From contig NZ_CP147841.1 in assembly GCF_037335815.1 (NCBI RefSeq), positions 1,612,001 through 1,676,000 on the forward strand: 64,000 nt of DNA, given 5' to 3'. Position numbers and translations under genes: made by a program. The stretch's first letter is position 1. The number at the start of each line of letters is the position of its first letter. Below, piece after piece: positions 10,501-16,958 of this stretch. The stretch is from Salinirubellus litoreus. Lineage in GTDB: Archaea; Halobacteriota; Halobacteria; Halobacteriales; Haloarculaceae. The notes under the pieces were generated by a model that was given only the letters and a program-made list of their open reading frames with translations, had not been told where the DNA came from and did not search any database.

Positions 10501-10913
10501 GGGACGACATCTTCGCCCAGTGGCAGTACCAGGTGGACCCGCGAAACGTCCAGCCTGACGTGCCGAGGATACTGCGTGAAGTCCGAGAGCACCTCGCCGA
10601 CCACCCACCGACCAACACTGATCAGGAGGGTGCAGAGCGCACACGGGAGGCTGTAGGCGCACCTCTCAGCCGCCGTGAGCAGCGCGAATTCAGGGAGATC
10701 TACGAAGACGGGGGGCTGGAACCGATTGAGAAGTCGAACCAATTCGTCGAGAAGGTCGACGAACTGGGGCTGGAACCATTCGAAAATCCGGATCCGAAAC
10801 CTCGCATTCGCAAAGAGGATATCCAGCTCATCTGCTGGATGGTGGTGTCCCCAGAGGAGGAAGAATCTCGGAACTGGGGTGGACTCGAGGGACAATCGAC
10901 TATCGGATTATAG
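7506..10913 (+). CDS. PLD-nuclease/SNF2-type helicase fusion
   Basis: A 1135-residue protein starting at the ATG at 7506 inside the end of the methylase gene. The N-terminus is a phospholipase-D-family nuclease: H146-x-K148 and GSSN at 162-165 with a downstream acidic segment. The SNF2-like motor follows, with Walker A GLGKT at 275-279, DEAH at 355-358, TATPVNNS after it, and helicase-C motifs TDVLGQGVNLQ near 765 and QRNGRIDR near 797. A charged C-terminal ~250 residues has no recognised domain. PLD nucleases cut DNA without metal; fused to a translocase and paired with an adenine methylase, this looks like a restriction or DISARM-like effector. Only one HxK half-site is evident, so a dimer would be needed for a complete active site. 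Confidence 0.88.
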   Translation: MTDRPQFVDNRDGNTLTAAINEYLDGLGAELVESPDLDVVTGYFNPRGYFSVRQGLEEVGNVRLLIGAQPGDEGREKWRQPGDPLDDDQYDQERVDEVLQSLDEDLARDRDLLGFSENVEEGLRDLVGWLRSDSVEVRRHEQGFVHGKAYLFSEGHQGVIAGSSNFTGAGLNSNLELNLGTYQPQVTEEVNGWFEDLWTESEPYDLASLYEERFEPFDPYFIYMRVLYERYGDEIEEEREEEGGIQLANFQEDGRRRARRFLDERGGVIVADEVGLGKTYIGGKLLEETVQENRQRALVVAPAYLRDGMWESVRSEWNFHFEVISYSQLRNERQLGGDTAYLPQDVDDYQMVVLDEAHAFRNPGTQQAQALRQLLRGTPPKDVVMLTATPVNNSLWDLYYLLRYFVRNDAAFADEGIRSLRDRIKSAQSEDPSELNPESLFDVLDQTTVRRTRRFIKEHYDQARLPDGEGGYIYVDFPEQRPRRIDYDFDDTFGDDFFQDIAHGLAAGDDIEESDLKLARYRPSYYLEGEEDGSELSLVGLLRTGLLKRFESSSQAFANTLDRMVRQNETALRLLQEGYVPEAEAIDEWVEMDSDEAFEEAFEGVDEARVNARPLTDEEGDIEAFRADLENDLEILRRWRDRAKKVGRSDDEKLHALRDALHHIVEDAREDARANTTDHEAFEGVFGRNRKVLLFSYYKDTVRWILDYLKETVQNDEDLSCYEGRIAAVTGDESIDGVSRTDAVHGFAPNSTDAPEGTTDDYDILIATDVLGQGVNLQDARNVINYDLPWNPMRVVQRNGRIDRVNSPHDEIFPHCIFPEDRLDDLLGLEHRVRQKLTQAARTIGEEGGIFPDMETVDRNYADKRGDIEAIRNEQEGAYEQGGREAAAYSGEEYRQELREGLTNHEERITSLPWAAGSGMRGPYPGYFFCARIGDELYLRFLSAERNTAEGESDSDDEEEGPIHDTLGCLKRIECDPDTDRHLPPEARDGVYEAWDEARDDIFAQWQYQVDPRNVQPDVPRILREVREHLADHPPTNTDQEGAERTREAVGAPLSRREQREFREIYEDGGLEPIEKSNQFVEKVDELGLEPFENPDPKPRIRKEDIQLICWMVVSPEEEESRNWGGLEGQSTIGL

Positions 10914-11371
10914 GTCAATGGACGGAAATCCATTTTCTCAATGGCAATCACGACCGCTTCTACGGATCGGTCTTTGACGTCCACCGCTACGATGGGTCAG
11001 AGCCGCTGATATCCCTCGTTATCTGCATACCCGGCACCCACAGAGAGATGCGCCCGTGTAGTCCGTTAGTTCTATGTGGGTCGAAACGGGCCCAGCTCAC
11101 ACCGTATTTCCGAGCGTTCCAGCTCCGCCGTCACGTCTACCGAAAACCAGGGAATGAAGCGCTCAAAACGATCCTCGAAACTGCACTCTGACTCAGCAAC
11201 AATCTACGCCACAAGAGCGCTTGCGCTTGTGGCCGGTCCACTAAAGTCGGCGGAGCGCTCCTCACTGGTGGTCTTGCCGTCGGCGTCGACGCGGATAGTG
11301 GGATAAACGTGGAGAGTGTCCTACGGGGGTTCCCGTGCCCTCGGATCAACGCTGACGTCGTGGGGGGTAGT
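10914..11371. other. 458-bp gap with a decayed reading frame
   Basis: No intact gene is supported. On the plus strand one frame stays open from about 10917 past 11320 except for a single in-frame TGA near 11191. Its translation includes natural-looking stretches (NGNHDRFYGSVFDVHRYDGS before the stop and STKVGGALLTGGLAVGVDAD after it), so this may be the remnant of a third gene downstream of the methylase-helicase pair. No family is recognised. Confidence 0.3.
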
Positions 11372-12835
11372 TCAAAACCGCTCGCGATTCCCGAGGACGT
11401 AACCCAACAATACAATCAGGAGCGTCCCGACGAACGTCTCGACAAGAGCGATGCCTTGTGCTATCGGATGTACCGGGAGCTTCCCGCCAGGAGGCGACGT
11501 GGTGAATGTCACGACGCTATACGAAAGACTATTCTCAATACCTGGATCAAGCAGATAGACCACCGTCGCGATACCGAACAACAACACCATAAGCAGACCG
11601 ACTCGGATGGGGCGGACGCCATAGCCGGTCAGGTACCGGGAAGCTTTGGAACTGAGGTAGGCCTGACTCAACCGCCCTTCGGTCGCTTCAGCTTCTCGCT
11701 CGCGGGCGTCCTGTTCGAGGACATGATAGTCGCGAGCGCGGCCGACCAACCCATTCGCGGCAAAGGCCATCTTAAGGGCATGATAGGAGCGGGCTACATT
11801 GTCCCATCCGGTGGCCGAGTCGTCAGCTGCTGTCGCGGTCTCACGAAGTCCTGGTAGATCATCACACTGAGTCCCACGACTGAGCGTCACACCTGGGAGC
11901 TTGGCCTCGTTCAGGTTCGCATTGATGAGGATAGCTCCTCGGAGATCCGCATCGGTGAGGTCGGCTTCTCGGAGATCCGCATCGGTGAGGATAGCACCTC
12001 GGAGATCCGCATCGGTAAGGATAGCACCTCGGAGATCCGCATCGGTAAGGATAGCACCTCGGAGATCCGCATCGGTGAGGTCGGCGTCTCGGAGGATCGC
12101 GCCAGTAAGGTCGGCCTCTCGGAGATCCGTATCAGTGAGGTCAACTTCCCTGAGGCTCGTGTTGATGAGGTCGGCGTCTCGGAGGATCGCACCAGTAAGG
12201 TCGGCGTCACTGAGGTCCACGTTGTTAAGGATGGCACCTCGGAGATTCGCACCCGTGAGGATGACATCTCGGAGTTCCGAATCGGTAAGGTCGGCGTCGC
12301 CGAGGTTCGCTCTGACAAGGTCGGCGTTCCGGAGGGTCGCATCGGTAAGGTCGGCACGCCGGAGATCCGCATCGGCGAGGGTAGCGCCCCAGAGGTGGAC
12401 TTTGGTGAGTGTTACGTCCCTGAGGTCCGCATTGGTGAGGTCGGCGCGCCGGAGGTCCATATCGGTGAAGTCGGCGCCCTTGAGGCTCGCATTTGTGAAG
12501 TCGGCGTCTTGGAGGTCTAAGCCCCAGGGGAACGAATGCTCAGTAAAATCCGTCTTCTGGGCTCGGGCTCCGATCAGTTCCCCGTCCCCAATTGTGGCGA
12601 GTAATTCCATTGCCGGCTTATTATCGTGCTCGGCGTGCCAGACACACCGGTCGGAGTCTGTCCCCTCCCAGACTGGTCTTGAGCACCTCACATGTGTGGG
12701 ATCTGTATCAAACAAGCCTTGGGGGGCATTGAGTTCGTCTGGCGTAAATGTGCATGTCGCCGGCTCCGACGTGCCCGCGTCTTCGTCGGTCATGTCCGTC
12801 GTGTCTTTTGGTAGCGCAACCAACTTTTCCCCCAT
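11372..12835 (-). CDS. Pentapeptide-repeat protein with channel-like tail
   Basis: A 487-residue membrane protein. Near the N-terminus C..RCSRPVW...DRCVWHAEH resembles a small zinc-binding module. About residues 95-330 are pentapeptide repeats of the A(D/N)Lxx type, which build a right-handed quadrilateral beta-helix. A soluble helical linker follows, then two hydrophobic helices (about 415-435 and 460-480) separated by a re-entrant-like segment, VVTFTTSPPGG. This matches the two-TM potassium-channel architecture, but the usual GYGD-type selectivity filter is replaced by SPPGGK. The start used is the ATG at 12835; an upstream TTG or an internal ATG at 12793 are alternatives. The gene is divergent from the recombinase at 12986. 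Function is unknown; a gated-pore effector is one possibility. Confidence 0.8.
   Translation of the reverse strand: MGEKLVALPKDTTDMTDEDAGTSEPATCTFTPDELNAPQGLFDTDPTHVRCSRPVWEGTDSDRCVWHAEHDNKPAMELLATIGDGELIGARAQKTDFTEHSFPWGLDLQDADFTNASLKGADFTDMDLRRADLTNADLRDVTLTKVHLWGATLADADLRRADLTDATLRNADLVRANLGDADLTDSELRDVILTGANLRGAILNNVDLSDADLTGAILRDADLINTSLREVDLTDTDLREADLTGAILRDADLTDADLRGAILTDADLRGAILTDADLRGAILTDADLREADLTDADLRGAILINANLNEAKLPGVTLSRGTQCDDLPGLRETATAADDSATGWDNVARSYHALKMAFAANGLVGRARDYHVLEQDAREREAEATEGRLSQAYLSSKASRYLTGYGVRPIRVGLLMVLLFGIATVVYLLDPGIENSLSYSVVTFTTSPPGGKLPVHPIAQGIALVETFVGTLLIVLLGYVLGNRERF
11971..12060 (-). repeat. 30-bp tandem repeats inside the pentapeptide gene
   Basis: Three adjacent 30-bp units begin at 11971, 12001 and 12031. 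The last two are identical and the first differs at one base; diverged units continue on both sides. Each unit encodes two pentapeptides, so repeat number can change without breaking the frame. The near-identity points to recent duplication. Confidence 0.8.
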
Positions 12836-12985
12836 CGGTTCAAACAAGCCGAGCAGCAGTATCCCGACGCCGATAACCGCCTTGTTTCACAACCCGGTTA
12901 CGAATCCTGGGAGAACCGGGCTGATCGGGGGGATGGAGTCATTTCTGTCGGGGGATTATAACCGCCTTATTTGTACTATCCGTGC

Positions 12986-13591
12986 ATGGTCCGAATCGAC
13001 GACTCCGGCGACGTCGCGAAGTGCTGGCTCTCCCCCGAGGAACTCGACCGGCTCGAAAGGATCGCGGGGGACGCGGATTGGAAGCGTGAGGTCGCCGTGC
13101 AGCTTATGGGGCGATGTGGGCTCCGAGCCGACGAGGTGTCCTACCCAGCTGACCACCATCTCCGGTGGTCCGAGGACGGAGAGGTGTGGCTCTTCGAGGT
13201 CCGGGGGAAGAACACAGCGGGCGGGGAGCCGAAGGTCCGCGACGCCTGGATGCCCGAGGCCGTCGCCGACGACATCCACAAGTACAGCCGCGAACGGACA
13301 TTGACGGCATCCGATCCCTGGGTCTCGGTCTCGACATCGACGGTCCGGCGATGGATCCGGGAGGCTCGCGAGCAGCTCCAGGAAGAGACTGGCGAGTGGC
13401 GGTGGGGACACGTCTCCTCACACGACCTCCGGCGGTCGTGGGCGACTCACCACCTCGTCGAGCGGCAGGTCGACGTCCGCACGATGATGGCCATCGGCGG
13501 GTGGTCGGATTACTCCGCGATCGAACCCTACCTGACCGAGCCAACCGAAACTCGGATTGGTGAGGCCATGCGCGGGGGCACGGGAGAATAA
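12986..13591 (+). CDS. Minimal tyrosine recombinase
   Basis: A 201-residue XerC/D-type catalytic domain. All catalytic positions are seen: Arg47 in GLRADE, a Lys in the beta-hairpin (EPKVRD, near 83), H146-D-L-R149, W173 in GGWSDY and the nucleophile Tyr182 in IEPYL. The usual N-terminal SAM-like core-binding domain is absent, as in many short haloarchaeal integrases. ATG 12986 is preferred over the TTG at 12971 because a TATA-like ATTATAACC sits about 25 bp upstream, which suits a leaderless transcript. It is the second recombinase of the element; being mid-element, it is less likely than 17987-19120 to be the integrase that placed the element, and it may belong to an older nested insertion. 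Confidence 0.85.
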   Translation: MVRIDDSGDVAKCWLSPEELDRLERIAGDADWKREVAVQLMGRCGLRADEVSYPADHHLRWSEDGEVWLFEVRGKNTAGGEPKVRDAWMPEAVADDIHKYSRERTLTASDPWVSVSTSTVRRWIREAREQLQEETGEWRWGHVSSHDLRRSWATHHLVERQVDVRTMMAIGGWSDYSAIEPYLTEPTETRIGEAMRGGTGE

Positions 13592-13644
13592 ATCTGTTCG
13601 CGTGGACAAACGGTAACCATCTCGCAATCGTTTATTCCGACAAT

Positions 13645-13712
13645 ACCCCTGACCACAGGAGACATATCATCCTCCAGTATGGTGGTTCTACTGTCCGGGG
13701 GTGGTCAGGGGT
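13645..13712. repeat. 12-bp inverted repeat after the recombinase gene
   Basis: ACCCCTGACCAC at 13645-13656 pairs perfectly with GTGGTCAGGGGT at 13701-13712 across a 44-base loop, 53 bp after the recombinase stop. It could be a recombinase-binding site or a folded transcript end. There is no T-run after it, so an intrinsic terminator is not supported. The rest of 13592-13846 shows no gene. Confidence 0.5.
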
Positions 13713-13846
13713 GTCCCGTGGACATGGAGAGTACCCGGATTGGAGACAGGAATCTCCGGCGCTCCGGGACGAACTCCAGCCCACAATCAACCGCAGTGTA
13801 ATCGATTTCTCGAAAACAGATCAGGGCGGAACGCGAGAACAGGAAA

Positions 13847-14314
13847 TCAACCAATCAGTCCATCCCCTATCTGATCATCCTGTTCGATATCTGCCAGAAC
13901 ACCGATCACAGCATTGATTGGAATCCGCGGTAGAGAATAGTAGCGAAGAACAGCGACATCAGCAGGTTCGTCGGGTCTTCCGGGTTTTTGTAGAGCAGGC
14001 GTAATTCCAGTCCGGAGCCTCGGGCGTCGGTCCCACTGGCGGGATCGCTCTGTCCCGTCGGGAGTCGATTCGGTATATTCGAATCTGAACGCGCTGTCAA
14101 TGTACCACCGAACGTTCAGTGACGCTGCCTCAACGGCCGAAGTATACCGGGTGGTATCGAACACAACGTGGACGGATTGGGGCTCGTAGGTATCGGGAAC
14201 CAGTTCACAGCTCTCGACGAACGGTTGCGGACTGAGAAACCATACGAGTATCCGCAGGGCTGCACGGTCTGGTGGCGATTTTCCTGTCGTTAAGTCTCGG
14301 TGATCCGTTCCCAT
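13847..14314 (-). CDS. Conserved haloarchaeal protein, possible DUF6516-like toxin
   Basis: A 155-residue protein starting at the ATG at 14314, seven bases after the upstream regulator ends, so the two form an operon. A central segment, VHVVFDTTRYTSAVEAASLNVRW followed by FRFEYTES and QWDRRP, resembles the compact beta-rich proteins annotated as DUF6516 (TumE-type), which in haloarchaea usually lie next to an HTH partner. From this I infer the toxin half of a toxin-antitoxin pair. After QWDRRP the residues fit the family less well (the expected HFHPP-like motif is not visible), so the C-terminal half may be diverged or frameshifted. If that pairing is wrong it is simply a conserved hypothetical. 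Confidence 0.55.
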   Translation of the reverse strand: MGTDHRDLTTGKSPPDRAALRILVWFLSPQPFVESCELVPDTYEPQSVHVVFDTTRYTSAVEAASLNVRWYIDSAFRFEYTESTPDGTERSRQWDRRPRLRTGITPALQKPGRPDEPADVAVLRYYSLPRIPINAVIGVLADIEQDDQIGDGLIG

Positions 14315-14321
14315 GCCCTGA

Positions 14322-14840
14322 TCACCTCGGGATGAGCCGGCCGTCGTTCTGAACCAGCTGTCGGGCGAGTTCGTACACCTGAAGATCTCGTTTGATCCCG
14401 CTCCACTCACGGAGTTTCTCCATCTGTTCGTGCATAGGCTCGCCCTCCTCGATCACTGTGATATTCCTCGGATCGTCGGCTTCGAAGCGGGCTTGGTAGG
14501 CGTCACGACGTTCCTCCAGATCGCGGACGCGATCAGTTATCTCCTTGACCGAGAGGTTCTTTGCGATGTGGTCCGCCTCCCACCACTCGACGTACGCCGT
14601 ATTGCGTGCGTAGCCTCGTGACTCGGCATTCACCACCCCTATGTCGGCGAGCAGATCGAGGTGCTTTTTGGCTGTTTTCGGGTAACAGGACGCTGTTTCG
14701 GCGATGGCTCGGTGCGAGGTCGGCTCTCTGATGCCGAGGACGACCTGAAAAATACGGCCGGCGGTATCGGTCCGATCGCTCCACTGTTGACGAAGTTCCT
14801 CGGCAGCCTGGTCAGTCGGGATGTTCCCGCGTGGGTCCAT
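14322..14840 (-). CDS. Winged-helix regulator, possible antitoxin
   Basis: A 172-residue protein. The first ~85 residues form a winged helix-turn-helix (SHRAIAETASCYPKTAKKHLDLLADIGVVNAESRG), followed by a wing-like tyrosine/tryptophan segment (YARNTAYVEWWEADHI) and a charged coiled coil (KEITDRVRDLEERRDAYQARFE). This fits the haloarchaeal DUF7342 type of regulator. It precedes and probably co-transcribes the protein at 13847-14314; HTH-plus-small-beta-protein pairs of this sort are usually read as antitoxin and toxin. It is divergent from the RHH gene at 14935 with a 94-bp AT-rich spacer holding promoters for both. DNA binding is a confident inference; the antitoxin role is tentative. Confidence 0.75.
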   Translation of the reverse strand: MDPRGNIPTDQAAEELRQQWSDRTDTAGRIFQVVLGIREPTSHRAIAETASCYPKTAKKHLDLLADIGVVNAESRGYARNTAYVEWWEADHIAKNLSVKEITDRVRDLEERRDAYQARFEADDPRNITVIEEGEPMHEQMEKLREWSGIKRDLQVYELARQLVQNDGRLIPR

Positions 14841-14899
14841 GATTTCTATTTGAGAGAGGTATGGAATAAAATCACCGATCCGGGAAATAATTCTTTATT

Positions 14900-14934
14900 G
14901 GACATATTTAACCATCGAGACCATCGGAACAATC
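14900..14934 (+). promoter_or_regulatory. Promoter of the RHH gene at 14935
   Basis: TATTTA at 14905-14910 in gacatatttaacc lies about 25 bp before the GTG start, the normal TATA distance for a leaderless haloarchaeal gene. Another AT-rich run, aataattctttattg, sits just upstream and could serve the divergent gene. Confidence 0.5.
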
Positions 14935-15204
14935 GTGGCGCAAACAACTGTATGCACGCGTATACCAGAACAGCTGGAGGTCGCAGTCGAAGCTGCGGCC
15001 GAGTCCGAGGGCTTGTTCCGCTCGGAGCTCGTCCGTCGGGCGCTCGATTACTACGTCACGGAGAATCCGGACGGGATCCCTGTGCTCAAACAGAGCCGCC
15101 GGACGGGGCGTGCGGAGAATACCCCGACATCGTCCCGGTCCGACCTTCGGATGAGTCGGTCAGACGACTTCATGAAGGGACGGTGGACGAACACAGACAC
15201 CTAA
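14935..15204 (+). CDS. Small ribbon-helix-helix protein
   Basis: An 89-residue protein starting with GTG at 14935. Residues 4-45 (TTVCTRIPEQLEVAVEAAAESEG...RSELVRRALDYYV) match a ribbon-helix-helix: a short strand, then two amphipathic helices with the SELVRRAL signature of CopG-like proteins. The remaining 45 residues are polar and probably disordered. Such proteins act as DNA-binding dimers, often as antitoxins or copy-number and lysogeny regulators on mobile elements. No toxin gene follows; the next 820 bp contain no clear gene. A TATA box about 25 bp upstream supports this start. Confidence 0.65.
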   Translation: MAQTTVCTRIPEQLEVAVEAAAESEGLFRSELVRRALDYYVTENPDGIPVLKQSRRTGRAENTPTSSRSDLRMSRSDDFMKGRWTNTDT

Positions 15205-15838
15205 TAAGAGATACATGTCACGACAGAACTACGCCGTGCCGCGAAACGCCCGTGGTCAGGCCCGTACGATTGGACCCGTCTGGCCCGACCCCGGCCCGAG
15301 CCACGGCACGACGATAGTGGGCTCGCTGGACGCTCCATTGAACCCATCCTCGTGTTGGTGGGACGACGGTATAAGCGTTCATCAGCTTCCGCTCTCGTCG
15401 ACTGTGCTCGGCCGCAACAGCCCCTGCGCACACGACACGACGATGGAACTACAACGAATCACGACACCTCCAGAACGCTTGGCCACTGGAGACAAAGTGA
15501 CCGGCCCGCTTGGTGTCACGAGGAGGCACACTACCTTGATGGGCCCCGGAAGGAGCGACAGGACTCCGAGCGAAACGTTCAATCCTGATGGGAATGTCGC
15601 CCAGTTATGGGCGTCCCTCGAAGCTGGAGCCTGTCCCGAGGGGGTAGCTCCGAGGCCGGGCCCCAACGTCACGACCGGTGCAGTTGTGTCGGGTCGACCC
15701 CCGAACGCAGCCGGACCACGAGGTCCGAGTCCGACCGGCCGAACACCCCTCCGCCTACAGCTTCGTAACCCCGGCGGGGGGTGTGCTATCACCATACCGT
15801 CGAGTCGAAACGGTGGTCGAAAACCGCAGTACAGCGAC

Positions 15839-15864
15839 CGATTTTCACCTCGATATGAAAATCG
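15839..15864. repeat. Hairpin, 9-bp arms
   Basis: CGATTTTCA and TGAAAATCG pair perfectly around an 8-base loop (CCTCGATA). It lies 163 bp before the RHH gene at 16027. Confidence 0.6.
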
Positions 15865-15945
15865 CAAGGCTGCGGCGGGATGGTTCCACTCGAAATGGAG
15901 GTTGATCCGGGGACGGAAGAGGGACCACAACCCCTCTATTTCACA

Positions 15946-15973
15946 GTCTATCGAGCGAGCCCACTCGATAGAC
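15946..15973. repeat. Hairpin, 10-bp arms
   Basis: GTCTATCGAG and CTCGATAGAC pair perfectly around an 8-base loop, 53 bp before the RHH start at 16027. As DNA it would be a good dimer-binding site; as RNA it would be a stable stem. It shares the loop length of the hairpin at 15839. Confidence 0.65.
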
Positions 15974-16026
15974 ACGAGCACCTGTGTCGGAGCCGCAACT
16001 CAGGCCGGGAACTGGAGGCGGGGCCG

Positions 16027-16437
16027 ATGACGTTCGAAGAGGAGGATCCTCGGCCGCAGCTCAATGTCCGGCTTGACGAGGAGCTGATGGAGCAGTTAGA
16101 CACACTCAGCGACTCGACGGGCGTCACCAAGACGGAGGTAGTCCGAGCCGCTGTGAAGGAGCGCCTTCCCGAGCGAATGAGCGAGGACCACAGCGTCCCC
16201 AGTGACGAAAACCTCCGAGAGACGTACCTCTGGTTACTGGAGAACTCGAGACCGGATGGTACGATCGAGGCAGCCCTCGCCAAGAACGAGTTAGCACAGT
16301 TCCACGGGAAGTCTGAAGAGCTGGTAAAAAAGACCCGGCTCAGACCCTTGCAGAGACGCGGTTGGACCAGCGTGCGCAACGCGACGATCAAGGTCCACGA
16401 GGAGACGGGTCGGCCTCAACGTGGTGAGAGTGAATGA
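16027..16437 (+). CDS. Ribbon-helix-helix regulator
   Basis: A 136-residue protein. After a short acidic start (MTFEEEDPRPQ), residues ~12-50 form a clear ribbon-helix-helix: LNVRLDEELMEQLD as strand plus helix A, then SDSTGVTKTEVVRAAVKERL as turn plus helix B. The rest, about 85 residues, is charged and helical with a basic patch (TRLRPLQRRGWTS). ATG 16027 is chosen because the upstream extension of the frame is low-complexity and runs through the hairpin at 15946. Its TGA overlaps the next gene by 4 bases (ATGA), so it heads a small operon. A role in element regulation is inferred from the fold and position. Confidence 0.7.
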   Translation: MTFEEEDPRPQLNVRLDEELMEQLDTLSDSTGVTKTEVVRAAVKERLPERMSEDHSVPSDENLRETYLWLLENSRPDGTIEAALAKNELAQFHGKSEELVKKTRLRPLQRRGWTSVRNATIKVHEETGRPQRGESE

Positions 16438-16664
16438 CCAACGGGACAGGTCAGCCAGGGGCTGTCGGCGAAACAGACCTCGGCATCGAGCAAGAAGAGC
16501 CCGTTCTCCAGCGACGGGAAATCGATCTCGCCCGCGATTTCACGGGCGACCCGCTCGGTGTCATGGTCTTTCTGACTGCTGCCGACCTGCGGACCTGGGA
16601 TGTCGATCTGTCCGGTCCGACCGTGGTAGTGGTCTACACGACTGAGGGCCTGGTAGTCATGTAA
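16434..16664 (+). CDS. Small acidic protein, unknown
   Basis: A 76-residue protein translationally coupled (ATGA overlap) to the RHH gene. It has a Gly/Glu-rich start, then REIDLARDFTGDPLGVMVFLTAADLR and GPTVVVVYTTEGLVVM, which read as an alternating helix/strand fold. No known family is recognised. Coupling to a DNA-binding protein suggests a partner or a cognate small toxin or modulator, but nothing in the sequence proves this. The gene ends just before the palindromic operator at 16673. Confidence 0.55.
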   Translation: MTNGTGQPGAVGETDLGIEQEEPVLQRREIDLARDFTGDPLGVMVFLTAADLRTWDVDLSGPTVVVVYTTEGLVVM

Positions 16665-16672
16665 GGCCCTTC

Positions 16673-16724
16673 TTTACAGGAGCCTGTAAATTTATACGGT
16701 ATTAACTGTATACAGGTAGCTGTA
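16673..16724 (+). promoter_or_regulatory. Palindromic operator cluster around a TATA box
   Basis: Three related palindromes: TTTACAGG-AG-CCTGTAAA at 16673-16690, CTGTATACAG at 16706-16715, and TACAG-GTAG-CTGTA at 16711-16724, all built from the half-site CTGTA. A TATA-like TTTATA at 16691-16696 lies between the first and second. The layout would let a dimeric regulator block the promoter of the winged-helix gene at 16733. Confidence 0.6.
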
Positions 16725-16732
16725 CGGAGGTG

Positions 16733-16954
16733 ATGGACGAGGACGACCAACCCGAAAGTAGTCGGAAACAGTACCCGCTGACCGCCTTCGTTGAGGCGAT
16801 CGAAGCCGAGGGCGGCATGGCAGGGACACAAGCTGTTGCCGAGCATGTCGGTTGCAGTTACGAACTTGCCTACAAGCGATTGAGCGAGCTGAAAGAAAAC
16901 GAACGGATCGAAAGCGAGCGCATCGGGAACGCGCACCTGTGGAAAACAATGTAA
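16733..16954 (+). CDS. Small winged-helix protein
   Basis: A 73-residue protein, nearly all of it a winged helix-turn-helix: YPLTAFVEAIEAEGGMAGTQ as helix 1, AVAEHVGCSYELAYKRLSELKENERIE as the HTH, then ERIGNAHLWKTM as the wing. The start is taken as the ATG at 16733; a GTG three bases upstream is equally in frame. It directly follows the palindromic CTGTA operators, so autoregulation is likely. Only four bases separate it from the next gene. Similar short HTH genes sit near integrase genes in haloarchaeal proviruses, which suggests an excision or lysogeny regulator, as an inference. Confidence 0.72.
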   Translation: MDEDDQPESSRKQYPLTAFVEAIEAEGGMAGTQAVAEHVGCSYELAYKRLSELKENERIESERIGNAHLWKTM

Positions 16955-16958
16955 CAAC

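Larger units (their letters stand above)
15205..16026. other. 822 bp without a supportable gene
   Basis: A plus-strand frame is open from 15215 to 16030, but its translation is rich in Arg, Pro, Gly and Ser with no predicted fold, and it overlaps the better-supported start at 16027, so I do not accept it. The minus strand is no better. The stretch is GC-rich at its centre and AT-richer at its right end, where two perfect hairpins occur (15839-15864 and 15946-15973). It could hold an RNA, a replication or regulatory region, or decayed coding sequence. Confidence 0.5.

Noticed and set aside
11941..12090. Regular 30-bp repeats as a CRISPR-like array
   Set aside because: The units are contiguous without spacers and in frame with pentapeptide coding sequence.
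13711..13917. A 68-codon plus-strand frame after the recombinase
   Set aside because: No domain, overlap with the convergent gene's end, and it begins within the inverted repeat.
15577..15592. GTTCAATCCTGATGGG, reminiscent of a haloarchaeal CRISPR repeat end
   Set aside because: Only one copy; no repeat-spacer array and no cas genes are present.
15215..16030. A 271-codon plus-strand frame
   Set aside because: Low-complexity Pro/Arg/Gly/Ser translation without a fold, and it overlaps the well-supported RHH gene start at 16027.
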